NCBI RefSeq assembly: GCF_000143415.4
Contig: NW_003314285.1
Span: forward strand, 412,838-457,358
DNA from: Selaginella moellendorffii
Taxonomy: Eukaryota > Streptophyta > Lycopodiopsida > Selaginellales > Selaginellaceae
DNA length: 44,521 nucleotides
Direction: 5' to 3'
Under the pieces are notes generated by a model. That model saw only the letters and a list, made by a program, of their open reading frames with translations. It was not told the DNA's origin and made no database searches. The position numbers and the translations under genes were made by a program. This document shows positions 11,401 through 22,865 of this stretch, piece after piece; position 1 is the stretch's first letter; each line of letters opens with the position of its first letter.

Positions 11401-12559
11401 GATGGAATGATTGATGATCTTTCATGATGGTTAGTTGTTCCCTTTAATGGCTTATGGCTTTTCACAATACCACATGTTATTTATGGTTTGCTTTGGATTG
11501 GTCTCTTAAATTTGAGATATTGATAAGATGTTGCTGACACTTGCTTAAGCAACTCTGGTTCCTTCATATTGTTGACTAGGATCTATTCAAATTGGTTTGT
11601 GCAATGGTTGGCATGACTAAATGTTTGTTGGTCTTACCACATTCATTTTGTTCTGTTGATTATTGCTTGGGTTAGTTCTAATAGATTTGATGTTATTTCC
11701 TTCGGGTGATACATTCGCGAGCATTTTTCTTGTCAGTCATTGATACTTAGTGTTCTTTGAGTTATTTTTCGTAAGTTGTTTGGCCTACTATCTACAATCT
11801 TTGGTAGTTAAGTTTTATCATTGAGTTTACTTGATGGTATACGTGTTATTGAATTTTGTGGGATAGTGAATCCTATGTTTTCCAACCATGATGATCTTGG
11901 TGGTTTCTATACTCTAATATTGGTTTATTGAATGACAACTTACTTGGAATACTTTTGTGTTCTAATCTAAGCTTTATTCACTGATAATTAAACCTCTAAG
12001 ATATCGTTGTCCATGATTTTGATATAGTCCATATATTGATCTTTGAGCTTGGGCCAGTATAGGCAGATTGGCTTTGGCACTTAATGTGCCTGGTGAAATC
12101 TTTAGTCATGGGGTAGCTACTGTCGATTGGTCACATAACCCACCTCTCTGTCGATGTTCCTTATTCCATTAAAAGGGCGTGACCGTGTAAACAACTCTAA
12201 CTACCTGTTTACAGTAGTCTATCTAAACCTTACCGACAAGTTTGGTTTCTTTGCTCAAGAGGGTCGGGGCCTCTAGCTTCTCTCTCTATGTACTTGCGAG
12301 TAAGGGCGTATCACACTTTTGTAGCTGGGTGACACCTAGAGCAACAAGAGTGGCTGACTCCATTTGTCATTTCCTTGTTGGCGACGGCTGAAAGGTGTTT
12401 GAGTTGGTAGTGCATCTGAGTTAGACAAAGAGGTTACCCTAACTCATTTAAGTTGGTGCATTTCTCACATAGTGTGATTATCATGAACTTTTTCTAGAGT
12501 TGTTTCCTTGCCGGTGGTCCAGACTCGAGTATGCATCGACGAGGATGTCGATCTTCCCT
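8498..12559 (+). mobile_element. Element A interior, 3' segment (non-coding)
   Basis: Continuation of element A after B, starting with the second AAGAC. It aligns with 16442-20625 of element E and with the reverse complement of 2394-6570 of B. It has many transitions relative to B, so it is older. No retroelement protein motif is visible. The final ~500 bp carry the family's 3' non-coding block shared with coding element D. Confidence 0.87.
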
Positions 12560-12571
12560 AGGGGGGGAGAG
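12560..12571 (+). other. Polypurine tract of element A
   Basis: AGGGGGGGAGAG directly before the LTR start TGTCGCG. It matches the tracts of B, D and E except for one base upstream. Confidence 0.9.
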
Positions 12572-12582
12572 TGTCGCGAATG
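12572..12582 (+). mobile_element. 11-bp stub of the 3' LTR of element A
   Basis: Only TGTCGCGAATG of the expected 1.13-kb LTR remains. The next base belongs to a reverse-oriented LTR cut in its middle. This is a rearrangement breakpoint or an assembly join, not an element boundary. Confidence 0.8.
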
Positions 12583-13104
12583 TACTCCACCAACTAACAT
12601 AGTGTGGAACTTGGGCTTAGACCCAAACCAAATGTAAAACAAAGAATAAGTATGCAAGCAAGAGCTAAATTATGCCTTAAGCTAGTTAGCCATGCCCAAC
12701 CTACCTACTATCTTTACTATACATTTGGACTATACATATACTCCCCCCCTTTGAGGAACACATGCTTTGGGCTTTCACCCTTAGCCACCCTTAGTACTAG
12801 GAGTTAGTCTCTAGAACTAACTTAAAACTTACTAAATATGGAATGGCGCTAGATTGTGAATTTAGGAATTTGGGCATGAGATGAATACCATTGTGTTCAA
12901 GACAATCTTTACATTCTGTAGATATATCAAATTAGCAAATCTAAACACTTTCTATAAATAGCAATTGGAACTAAATGGTATTAACACAAAGTGCATGATG
13001 GCGAGGGTGTTTGGCAAATTCAATAAACTATCATTTGGTGATATTGAGGGACTAGTCTTAATATACGATATTTTTTGTCAAGCTAGTGCAAGATAGAGCA
13101 AAAG
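12583..13104 (-). mobile_element. Element C 3' LTR, first part (reverse, truncated)
   Basis: This reads as the reverse complement of the middle of a LARD-family LTR, aligning with 1630-2130 and 7751-8251 in the same orientation. The part that would hold the hairpin and LTR end is missing at the left. It is more decayed than A, B or E, with many C-to-T / G-to-A changes. It is interrupted at 13104 by element D and continues at 28735. Confidence 0.82.
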
Positions 13105-14021
13105 TGTTGTGAATATGACTTTGGGTATCGAAAGATACTTGTCGGCCACTCTTTCGACACTCTTTCCTTACTGCCATAACAGTAAGAGGTTGGTACAGTT
13201 GGATCCCTTTGGTAGCCCCTCTTGTGCTAGTGGAGTTAACTGAGCATTTCAAGTGTACTTAGACCGGATGAGCATAAGGACGGAATTCCTACATGTTATT
13301 AGCTAAGCATACTTAGCCCGATAAGGAGTTCTCGTCTCATTATTTGCATTAGCTAGTGACAAGAACCCTCATGTATTGAGACTAGTCCCTCAATATTGCT
13401 GGATGATAGCTTATCGTGTCTGCCAAACACCCTCGCTATTATGCCCTTTGTGTTAGTCTCATTTCGGTCCCAAATACTATTTATGAAAAGTGTCTAGATT
13501 CACTCATTTGGCATATTAACGGAATGTAGAGGTTGGCCTGAACACAATGGTATTCGTCCCATGTCCAAATTCGCAATTTAGTGCCATTCCATATTTAGTA
13601 AGTTTCAAGCTTATCCCAGAGACTAACTCCTGGTACTAAGGGAGGCTTGGGGTAAAAGCCCAAAGCGTGTGTCTCTCAAGGAAGGGGGGGGGGGGGGGGG
13701 GGTTCCAAATGTATAGTAGGGATAGTGGTTGGAATGCATGTCCAACCACCTGAGACATTAGTTTGGCTTTTGCTAAGCTGTGTCTCTCCTTGTTTTGCGT
13801 CTGGCTTGGGTCTAAGGCCAAACTCCACGTTGCTCTAGTCAGTGGGGTACCCTCCTCCTTGTGTTATGCCACCAGTATGCCAAAATTGTGCTAGACTCCA
13901 TCTGACACCATTTTGCGTACAGGTGCTGGATATGGGGAGCTGGTGCTCATGGGATTGTATCGGAGCCTCGTTTCATAGCGCAATGGGCTTAGAGTTTGGC
14001 TCCAAATTTAGGTGCATTACA
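13105..14021 (+). mobile_element. Element D 5' LTR
   Basis: It starts TGTTGTGAATATG (decayed from TGTCGCGAATG) and ends in CATTACA. It aligns with LARD LTRs over about the first 800 bp, including the G run (19 Gs at 13684-13702) and TATA-like core. The last ~110 bp are unrelated to the ~325-bp LARD-specific end and lack the hairpin and CACGTG cluster. Confidence 0.9.
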
Positions 14022-14023
14022 TT

Positions 14024-14034
14024 TGGTATTAAAG
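14024..14034 (+). other. Primer-binding site of element D
   Basis: TGGTATTAAAG, two bases past the LTR, is a decayed tRNA-iMet site. The following ~80 bp still align with the leader of LARD E (15671-15740). Confidence 0.8.
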
Positions 14035-14212
14035 AAATTGTCTCAGTGATTTCTATCCAACTTTTGTCAGATTTTCTGACTCAAGTTGCATACACAGAGA
14101 CTCTTCTAGTAGATCCGAAGCGACCTGTGTAGGATTAATGGGATTACACCATTTGGGAAGAATGTTGTATGTATGTTCAGTTACTGATAGAGGCATGCAT
14201 ACAGCTAGCAGG

Positions 14213-14519
14213 ATGGTGAAAAGGAACCGTGCTGATGATGCTGAAACCTCTAGATGAGCGAATCAAGAGGAGGAAACTCCTGCTAGAGATGCTGTGGAAA
14301 AGGCTGAGGCCGAGTCAGAAGAGGAAGAGCCAGATGCTACAATGCTGCAGCATACGACTCAAGAAGTTGAGATCGAGAATTTGCGAAGGGAAGTTCACAA
14401 ATTGAAGAAGGAGAACAAGAAGAGGAGGAAAGAAGCTGAGGCAGCTAAACTAGCTGAACCTAAGCAACTGAATTCTTCTTCAAGTTCGGAGGACGATGAA
14501 GTTCTGCAGCTGCCCCTGG
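14213..14519 (+). pseudogene. gag: Element D gag, N-terminal part
   Basis: The reading frame opens at the ATG at 14213, about 190 bp after the primer site. A TGA at 14255 interrupts it after 14 codons (a CGA-to-TGA change would explain it), and the frame then stays open to the insertion at 14519. The product is strongly charged, with an acidic E-rich stretch, a K/E/L heptad-like segment suggesting a coiled coil, and a serine/acidic tail (SSSSSEDDEV). It is cut by LARD E. The same frame resumes at 22894 once E and one copy of the target repeat are set aside. Gag normally forms the virus-like particle. Confidence 0.8.
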
Positions 14520-15538
14520 TGTCGCGAATGTGACTTCGGGTATCGAAAGTTACCTGTCGGCCAGTCCTTACGGACACTCTTACCTTACTGCCACGACGGC
14601 AGGAGGTCGGTATTGCTGGACCCGTTATTAATCTCCGCCTAAGCTAGTTGAGAAATTGGTCCTCGCGTGTGCACTTAACCAGATGGGCATAAGGACGGAA
14701 TTCCTAAGTGCTATTAGTTAAGCATACTTGACCTAGTTAGAGAAACTCATTCGTTGACTTGCACTTGCTAGTGTTGGGAACCCCCGCGATATTGAGCTTG
14801 GTCCCTCAATATTCGCTAGATGATAGCTTACCGTGTCTGCCAAACACCCTCGCTATCATGCTCTTTGTGTTAGTCTCATTTTGGTCCCAAATGCTATTTC
14901 TGGAAAGTGTCTAGATTTGTTCATTTGGCATATCTACGGGATGTAGAGATCGGCCCGAACACAATGGTGTTCGTCCCGTGTTCAAATTCACAATCTAAGG
15001 ACATTCCATATTTAGTAAGTTTTGAGCTTGTCCCAGAGACTAACTCCTAGTACTAAGGGAGCCTTGGGGTGAAAGCCCAAAGCATGTGTTCCTCAAGGGG
15101 GCGGGGGGGGGGGGGCTATGGGGGGTTCCAAATGTATAGTAGGGATAGTGGGTAGGTCGGGAATGGCTGACCAACCTGAGGCATAGTTTAGCTCCCGCTT
15201 GCGTGCTTGTCCTTGTTCTGCGTCCGGCTTGGGTCTAAGCCCAAATTCCATTCCATGCTAGCTGGTGGAGTACCCATATCCTCACGTTAGGCCACCTATA
15301 TGCTGAAATAGTGCCAGAATTCGTTTGGCACCGTTTTGCCTACTGGTCCTAGCATTAGGATGTTGGTTGCTCTAGGACTGTTCTAAGTTGCTTCGGGCTC
15401 CTGTCCCTTCGCTCCTTGGGCTAAATGCTTGGGAGTTGCTCCGTGATCCTGTTCCATCACTCCTTGGCTCCACGCTTGGGAGTTTGGCACTGTTCCTTCA
15501 TTCAGTGGCCCAAGGCCTGAACCTCGGGTTCCTATGGA

Positions 15539-15571
15539 CACGTGGCATGGACACGTGGCATCTATCACGTG
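15539..15571 (+). promoter_or_regulatory. Cluster of three CACGTG motifs in the LTR of element E
   Basis: CACGTGGC occurs three times within 33 bp, with a fourth CACGTG at 15645-15650. This matches the arrangement in element B and is absent from the LTRs of D. The ABRE/G-box role is inferred. Confidence 0.5.
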
Positions 15572-15604
15572 GCACAAAGAGGGTTTAGGTTCTGCTTCGT
15601 GGTG

Positions 15605-15633
15605 TTATCCTATGGTAAATCACCATAGGATAA
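15605..15633 (+). other. Perfect 12-bp hairpin in the 5' LTR of element E
   Basis: Stem TTATCCTATGGT with loop aaatc, ending 24 bases before the LTR end. Confidence 0.85.
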
Positions 15634-15659
15634 AGGGTCAAAACCACGTGCGCTACATT

Positions 15660-15670
15660 TGGTATCAAAG
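15660..15670 (+). other. Primer-binding site of element E
   Basis: TGGTATCAAAG, one base from the plant tRNA-iMet consensus, two bases after the 5' LTR. Confidence 0.88.
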
Positions 15671-18600
15671 GATGAGTCTCGGCGAGAACTATCCAATGAG
15701 ATTGGGCAACTAGTCTCGTTGCATACGCAGAGATGAAAACTATGATCCGAGTGGGTACACGTTTTGGTGCAAAGACTTCGCATTGGTTCTTTGGGATAGG
15801 TTTTGGTTACCTTTTTGTTCCATATTATGTGAGTTTGCTCTTGGGCTCATAGGGTGGACTGAGTTGTTCCGTTACACAAGTTTGTGCTTGGGCTCGTGAG
15901 TGAGGTGCATTAGCAACTCGAGGTTACACTTTGAGTTGGCAGCATTAATGTTAGCCTATCGGTGGTTCCATGAGTTGTTCCATGTACCATGGGTGAAAAT
16001 AAACTTTCCTTGGGTTTGCTATGAGTGGCAAATAGACTGGTCCCTAGCTGTTTAGCACAGTACTAGTGGATCCTTCTTAGGCATGATTATAAGTGGATCA
16101 ATCAAGACTGTAGGGAATAGTCTATTGGTTCAAGTAATCATTGCCGTGCTCTCTCATAAACTTTTCTTCGATTGAACTGAAGGCAGTGCGAAAGCAAGCT
16201 TGAGGTTTGGTCAAAGATGAGACCGAAAAGAGAGTCATCGGGGATGGAGGATCAAATACGTAAATCATTTTCTCTTCTTGGAGAAATGATTTGCAACGAG
16301 GTGTTAACTCATTGCTTGTGTTTACATTATGCAATCAAGAGTCCCTACCTTGATGCATGTCAGAAGTGATGGTCTTACAAGTGGTGAGTTATGGGATGGA
16401 TAATGGTGAAACACTAAACCATTTTGTCTAGGCTCACTATTGGAAGACTTGGGTTGCAATGCTCAATTCTTTTTTGGGGAACCTTGCTATTGCTCCTTGA
16501 GTAGTTTGGTGTTGGATTAGTGTTGAGTTTGGTCGGAAAGAGAGTGGCATGAGCTTGTCCGTGTTGTGAACAAAAGTTAGTGGTGTTGGGTGTCGTAAAC
16601 CTCTATTGGTGGAGTGTGGCACTTATGTTGCATTTTGTCGAATCGAGTTGGCATTTGATACTCACATAAACGTTTGAAGTAATGACATAGGCATTGCTCA
16701 TTGCATTACTCAATTGATGATCAAGTCATTGTGATGCTTATATCATATCCATGTGATAAAGAGTAATGTGTTTACGAAGTTGCTTGGGTAAATGATGATC
16801 AACCCCAAAGTGGTTGATGAAGAAGCTAGTCTACTTGCACAAAGTAGCATTGTAGTAGCTTTGACTGGATTCTCTATAGTGGTCCATTATGCTAAGCTTA
16901 AGTTGGTACCTTGTTTCCTTGAGTTTGCCTGTTAAGTGTTGGAAAGGGTTGTAGCATTCATTTGCTATAACTTGTCGGTTAATCCATTAGCACTTGGAGT
17001 AGATTGTTGGATGGAAAAGGTGTGTAGTTGAGGCATTGACATTGCTAGCACTGGTGTTAGTGGAAGTGGCATTGTTATTTTGAGTGATAAGGAATTTTCC
17101 TTAGACCTTGATTTTTCATGTCATTTTTCTTGTTAGTGTTTTGACTTCACATTAAATCTTGAAGGTGATTGAAGAAGAGTGTTAATGAAATATGAATACC
17201 GAAGATGTGGTCTTCGTGATCAAGCCTTAGGTGTTCACTTTGCATTTTACGGATGTCGGTGTTGGATATCAGTTAGATGGGCAGAGATGTTCGAGGCTTA
17301 AGCATACTATGGGTCATGAGAATTTGTGTTGAGGTGAGCCTATGTGAAGTTGTTGGTAGGAGGAAGTTGGTTGAGTCTTGAAAGTTTGCATTCCTGGATT
17401 GAGAGTCATTCTTTCTCTAGGATGGAAATTTTCCACAAAATTTCTTAGACTTCCCCAATGGCTGATCTGTTGATCACTTTGCCGAAAACCATTCCATTTT
17501 CGTAAGCCAGTACAAACTAGTGAAGGGGTTCGAGTTAACCTTGGTTAACTTAGACCTTAGTATATAGTTTGTATGATGCGACCCGAAAGGGATGCTGACT
17601 TTTGGGGCTAAGGCAATTGAGTTGGATAGAGTCTGGAGTTAGTGTAGAAAAGTGGCCGTTGCACTTTTCTAAGAAGGGTGACTCTTGTGCCTTTCTTTTG
17701 TAGCATTATGCTCGGTGGCAGGTTGCACCTTGCATTTCGCTAAGACTCTATAAGAGTAGTGAGCTCTCATTGATCTTGACTTGGTCTTGGTGGCCCTGTG
17801 CCTTGGCTAAGGATGGTGATGTCCAACTTAGTTGTTTGAGGTTGAGATGTTGGTACCCATACTATAGCTTTGTCTATGAGGAGGTTGTGTACCGATATAA
17901 GTCCATCTTATGGTCTTCACTTTAGTTTTGACTGAGTGTTGATTGTATAGCTAGCTTCTTCAAGGCATGCTCAGAGCTAGTGGCTAAATGTTTGAGTGAG
18001 CTTATTGCGGTTGAGTTGGATTCGAGTGGTCATTTAGTTTGTGCTTGTCTATGAACTTTTATCTCATATCTAGTGTATCACGTTCATATTGGGCAAGTAT
18101 ATAACTTGATGACAAGAGTTGGTGTTTGGGTCTTGTGAAGGCAAGTTGAGGAGTGATTGTTAGTTGCTTTGTGACTAGTGATTACTTGTAGACTTTGTCA
18201 AGGACTTTTGACACTTGCTTTGCTCGATGATGATTTAGCAGTGATGGGCTTGCTTTACCAGATGGTGTTGTGGAGGATCGTATCATTAGGCTGGCATGGT
18301 TTTTTCCATGTTGGCATATCAATTCCTTTGTCGATATCATTTGGTTACGTTTGGTCTATAGTGTTGGATTTCATTGAGTCTTGGATGTGGTGATTCACTC
18401 CTTGATGATGTGTTATTTGTCACTGAGTTTTGCTGAAGGATTGGTCTCGGATACTAAGTATAGTATCTTCGACTTTAGTTAGCTTGGTTGCTGGAAAGCT
18501 CCGAGTGGTGATTCACTCTTGCTTTCTTCTAGCTTTGTCCTGGTGTTGATGGCATTGAAGTGATGCCTTGTCATTGATATTGTTGATATTGAGACTTGAG

Positions 18601-18730
18601 TGAAATGAAATGTCTTTCCTTAGGATTGATATTGAGTTTCATTAGTCTTGATGAAAAGTGTTGATGATTTGGCTTTAGCTTTATATTGTTGGCATTCATG
18701 CATTTGCTAGTTAGCAACTGTGTTGACGTA

Positions 18731-19111
18731 CAATATCCCTTTCAATACATCCATAAGCTAAACTTCATAATGCGAAAGCTAATGAAGAGCATGTCTGCAT
18801 CAATCCAAAAGCCAAGCATAACGAAGTTATGCTCAACAAGTGATCATCTAATCGATCCTCCATGAATCCATCTATAGCAAGACGTAGCTCACATCGTAAC
18901 AAGCACAAGGGGAATCATCAATGATCAATATATTCCAATTCAAACCCAATAAGGATTCAAACTTTCCAATATTGATCACTAACTCTTTCACTTGTAGAGT
19001 TAACATAGTCCACGACTGAATCACTTTTCAAGGACAAGCTTAAAGCTCAACCCTTACTAAACAAACTCATCGAGAACACAACTAACTCAACTTGCCACTC
19101 AGTTCATTTGA
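18731..19111 (-). repeat. Inverted block 1 within element E
   Basis: This ~381-bp block reads in the opposite orientation to the rest of element E. It matches the plus strand of reverse element B (about 3904-4284) and is the reverse complement of 10687-11056 in element A. It occupies the place where the forward version should be, so it is inverted in place. Confidence 0.8.
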
Positions 19112-19313
19112 AATGCAAATACTAACTTGTACATCGAAGCTAAAGAGCCAAAAATGCCTTCCCCCCAACAACTTCTAACAAATGGAACAATGAGCATAAT
19201 AAACTCAAAGGATTAAAAGTTCGAAGAAGCCTATAGCCAAGTCTTGCCTAACAATGATCACAAGTCTCGCACAAACTAACTTCAATGCTAAAGAAGAAAT
19301 CATGGTAGAACCT
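19112..19313 (-). repeat. Inverted block 2 within element E
   Basis: A second, adjacent ~202-bp in-place inversion. It matches the plus strand of element B at about 3704-3900 and is the reverse complement of about 11058-11252 in element A. Forward sequence resumes at 19314 (tagcaatcattgg). The two blocks keep their normal order but each is flipped separately. Confidence 0.8.
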
Positions 19314-20625
19314 AGCAATCATTGGTGATGATTGGCTATCATCTAGGATAATTGATTATCCTTGTACGAGGTTTTGCTTGATTATCGTTGATCTAAATTG
19401 ATTTGCTATTCTTCGGGATTGTGGATTCCTTCTAAGACAATGATTCTGCATATCTTTTATTGATGGGATGATTAATGATCTTTCATGATGGTTAGTTGTT
19501 CTCTTTGATAGCTTATGGCTATTTGCAATACCACAAGTTGTTTGTGGTTTGCTCTGGATTGGTCTCTTGGGTTTGAGACATTAGTAGGATGTTGCTGACA
19601 CTTGCTTAGGCAACTTGAGTTCCTTAGTGTTGTTGGCTGGGATTTATTCGGATTGGCTAGTGCAATGGTTAATATGAACAAGCGTTTGTTTGCTTTGCAA
19701 CATTCATTTTGTTCTGTTGATTATTTCTCGAGTTAGTTCTCATAGATTAGGATGTTATTTCCTTCGGGTGATACATTTGCGAGCATTGTGCTTGCTAGTC
19801 AATGATCCTTTGTGTTCTTTGAGTTGTGTTTTGTGAGTTGTTTGGCATACTATCTGCCATCTTCGTTAGTTAAGTTTTATCATTGAGTTTCCTTGATGAT
19901 ATACTAGCTATTGAATTTTGTTGGATGGTCATTCCTGTGTTTGCCAAATTATGATGATCTTGGTGGTTCCTATCTACAATACTACTGGTTTATCGGATGA
20001 TAACTTGCTTAGAATACTTTTGTGTTCTACTCTAAGATATAATCACTAGTAATTAAGCTTCTCAGATATCATTGTCTTTGACTTTGATATTGTCCATCCA
20101 TTGATCTTTGAGTTTGGGCCAGTATAGGCAGACTGGCTTCGGCACTTCGTGTGCATGGTGAAATCTCTAGTCATGGGGTAGCTACTGTCGACTGGTCACA
20201 TAACCCGCCTCTTTGTCGATGTTCCTTATTCCGTTACAAGGGCATGACCGTGTAAACAACTCTACACTGCCTATTGACAGTAGTCTATCTAAACCTTACC
20301 GACGGGTTTGGTTTCTTTGCTCAGGAGGGTTGGGGCTTCTAGCTTTTCTTTCTATGTCCTTGCGGGCAGGGGCATATCACACTTTTGTAGCTGGGTGACA
20401 CCCAGAGCAGCAAGGGTGGTTAACTCCGTTGGTCATTTCCTTGTCAGTGACGGTCGGAAGGTGTTTGAGCTGGTAGCGCATCTGCGTTAGACAAAGAGGT
20501 TCCCCCTAACTCATTTAAGTTGGTGCATTTCTCACCTAGTGTGAGTACCGTGAACTTTTTATGGAGTTGTTTCCTTGGCGGTATTCTAGACTGGAGTATG
20601 CATCGACGAGGACGTCGATCTTCCC

Positions 20626-20638
20626 AAGGGGGGGAGAG
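20626..20638 (+). other. Polypurine tract of element E
   Basis: AAGGGGGGGAGAG immediately before the 3' LTR at 20639. Confidence 0.92.
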
Positions 20639-21250
20639 TGTCGCGAATGTGACTTCGGGTATCGAAAGTTACCTGTCGGCTAGTCCTTACGGACACTCTT
20701 ACCTTACTGCCACGATAGCAGGAGGTTGGTATTGCTGGACCCGTTATTAGTCTCTGCCTAAGCTAGTTGAGAAACTGGTCCTCGCGTGTGCACTTGACCA
20801 GATGGGCATAAGGACGGAATTCCTAAGTGCTATTGGTCAAGCATACTTGACTGGTTGCACTTGCTAGTGTTGGGAACCCCCGTGATATTGAGCTTGGTCC
20901 CTCAATATTTGCTAGATGATAGCTTACCGTGTCTGCCAAACACCCTCGCTATCATGCCCTTTGTGTTAGTCTCATTTTGGTCCCAAATGCTATTTCTGGA
21001 AAGTGTCTAGATTTGCTCATTTGGCATATCTACGGGATGTAGAGATCGGCCTGAACACAATGGTGTTCATCCCGTGTCCAAATTCACAATCTAAGGACAT
21101 TCCATATTTAGTAAGTTTTGAGCTTGTCCCAGAGACTAACTCCTGGTACTAAGGGAGGCTTGGGGTGAAAGCCCAAAGCGTGTGTTCCTCAAGGGGGGGG
21201 GGGGGCTATGGGGGGTTCCAAATGTATAGTAGGGATAGTGGGTAGGTCGG

Positions 21251-22386
21251 TGTAAGGAACCGACTCCCCGAGATGTCGTAGGCTAAAGGATCCCCAAAAG
21301 CTTGACCGAAATGACAAAGAGTTCATCGGATGGGACCAAGTCGAGGATCGAGTCCAAGACCGACTCTAGGACCGAGTTCGAGATAGAGTCCGGAATCGAG
21401 TCCGAGACCGACTCGGGGACCGAGTTCGAGTCCGAGTTCGAGACCGAGTTCGAGACGGAGTCCGAGATCCGAAATCGGGTCCAAGACCGAGTCCGAGGTC
21501 GGGTCCGAGATCGGGTCCGAGATCGAGTCCGTGATCGAGTCCGAACCCGAATCCGAAGTCGGATCCGAAATCGGGTCCGAGATCGAGCCAGAGACTAAGT
21601 CCAAATACTAATACGGGTCAAGGGGTGAAAGCCCAAAGCGTGCGTCTCCCAGGGGGGGGGGGCTGCAGGGGGTTCCAAAAGTATAGTAGGGATAGTGAGG
21701 TCCAGGAACCAGTTTTGAAGGGACTCTCCAGTTGGGCTTCCAAACCGACTTGAGGTTGAGACTGGGACCGAGGGGCCTTGTGTGGGAGTGAGCATAGACT
21801 TGGCTGGTGCCGGAGGGGCCATCCAAGGAAGTGCTCAAGAGCAGCTCCCACTCCCGAAAGGGAAACCGATTGCGGTGCTCCCGACTCATGTGGAGTGGTG
21901 CCCCACTTGAGTACCATGCGGCTCATTGGTCCTCGCCCTTCCTAGGGGCTTGGGCCTTCCTTCGGGATGGAAGTGGGGGGCGAGAGGTACCCATACCGGG
22001 CCGCTAGGCCACGGTGTTTCACCCCGGCGTCCCGAAGCAAGTGTTGCACTCAAGACTTGGGATTTAGAGGGTCCCATGATCAAGTCTTGTGGTACCAAGG
22101 GATGTTAGGAACCTGGAAGCTTGGTGTGCTTGGCTGCTTGTGCTTGTGGGGAGTGTAGCCGAACCTTAAGTCCAGTCTAACCCGGGGAGGGGGATTGGGA
22201 GTGATTTGGGAATCCGTGGAAGGATGGCTAACACTCCGTTGCTCGTGCAGTGAGTAGCTGAAACCAAGTAGGAGCTGGTACCATAGGCGAGAACCTTGGC
22301 GAGGGAACTTAGCAAAAGCCAAGGCAGTGTTGGACGGATAGGCGAGGTAAGCTGGCAAAGTGGAAAGGAAAAATTTGTGGCTTACA
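21251..22386 (+). mobile_element. Solo LTR F of a related family
   Basis: A 1,136-bp insertion with ends TGTAAG...CTTACA and a perfect 5-bp duplication GTCGG (21246-21250, 22387-22391). It has no primer site, polypurine tract or coding capacity, as expected for a solo LTR left by recombination. It contains the same G-run plus TATA-like core (about 21616-21698) as the LARD and D LTRs in the same orientation. The rest, including the minisatellite, is unlike them, so it comes from a sister family. Confidence 0.87.
21310..21600 (+). repeat. GTCCGAGATCGA-type minisatellite in solo LTR F
   Basis: About 290 bp of imperfect tandem copies of a 6- to 12-base motif (GTCCGAGATCGA, GTTCGAGACCGA and variants). 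It is CG-rich and open in several frames on both strands, producing artificial-looking Asp/Arg/Ser/Glu repeats. I do not regard these open frames as genes. Confidence 0.85.
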
Positions 22387-22836
22387 GTCGGGCATGGCCG
22401 ACCAACCTGAGGCATAGTCTAGCTCCCGCTTGCGTGCCTGTCCTTGTTCTGCGTTTAACTTGGGTGTAAGCCCAAGTTCCATTCCACGCTAGCTGGTGGA
22501 GTACCCATATCCTCACGTTAGGCCACCGGTATGCCAAAATAGTGCCAGACTCTGTTTGGCACCGTTTTGTCTGTTGGTCCTGGCATTAGGATGTTGGTTG
22601 CTCTAGGACTGTTCCAAGTCGCTTCGGGCTCCTGTCCCTTCGCTCCTTGGGCTAAATGCTCGGGAGTTGTTCCGTGGTCCGGTTCCATCACTCCTTGGCT
22701 CCACGCTTGGGAGTTTGGCACTGTTTCTTCATTCAGTGGCCCAAGGCCCTGAACCTCGGGTTCCTATGGACACGTGGCATGGACACATGGCATCTCTCAC
22801 GTGGCACAAAGAGGGTTTAGGTTCTGCTTTGTGGTG

Positions 22837-22865
22837 TTATCCTATGGTAAATCACCATAGGATAA
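22837..22865 (+). other. Perfect 12-bp hairpin in the 3' LTR of element E
   Basis: Same stem and aaatc loop as in the 5' LTR of E, 24 bases before the LTR end. Confidence 0.85.

Larger units (their letters stand above)
14520..15657 (+). mobile_element. Element E 5' LTR
   Basis: Runs TGTCGCGAATG to GCTACA, 1,138 bp. It contains the G-rich tract (15099-15115), the TATA-like core near 15132, CACGTG motifs at 15539, 15552, 15566 and 15645, and the hairpin at 15605-15633. Confidence 0.92.
15671..20625 (+). mobile_element. Element E interior: non-coding LARD domain
   Basis: Aligns throughout with the interiors of A and B except for two inverted blocks at 18731-19313. No gag or pol motif is visible in any frame. 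The last ~520 bp (from about 20110) match the 3' non-coding region of element D. Short antisense open frames at 16122-16334 and 16437-16622 correspond to those in B. Confidence 0.88.

Noticed and set aside
14294-14533. Independent small coiled-coil gene
   Set aside because: It is the N-terminal part of D's gag, cut by element E. The frame resumes at 22894.
20465-20510. tRNA-like segment (gagctggtagcgc followed by gaggttcc) near the 3' end of LARD interiors
   Set aside because: It resembles a D-arm and a B box, but no acceptor stem or anticodon stem forms and the D copy lacks it. Not a tRNA gene on present evidence.
21302-21604. Open frames on both strands with Asp/Arg/Glu/Ser repeats
   Set aside because: They are a by-product of the CG-rich minisatellite, open in several frames at once. 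No gene-like context.
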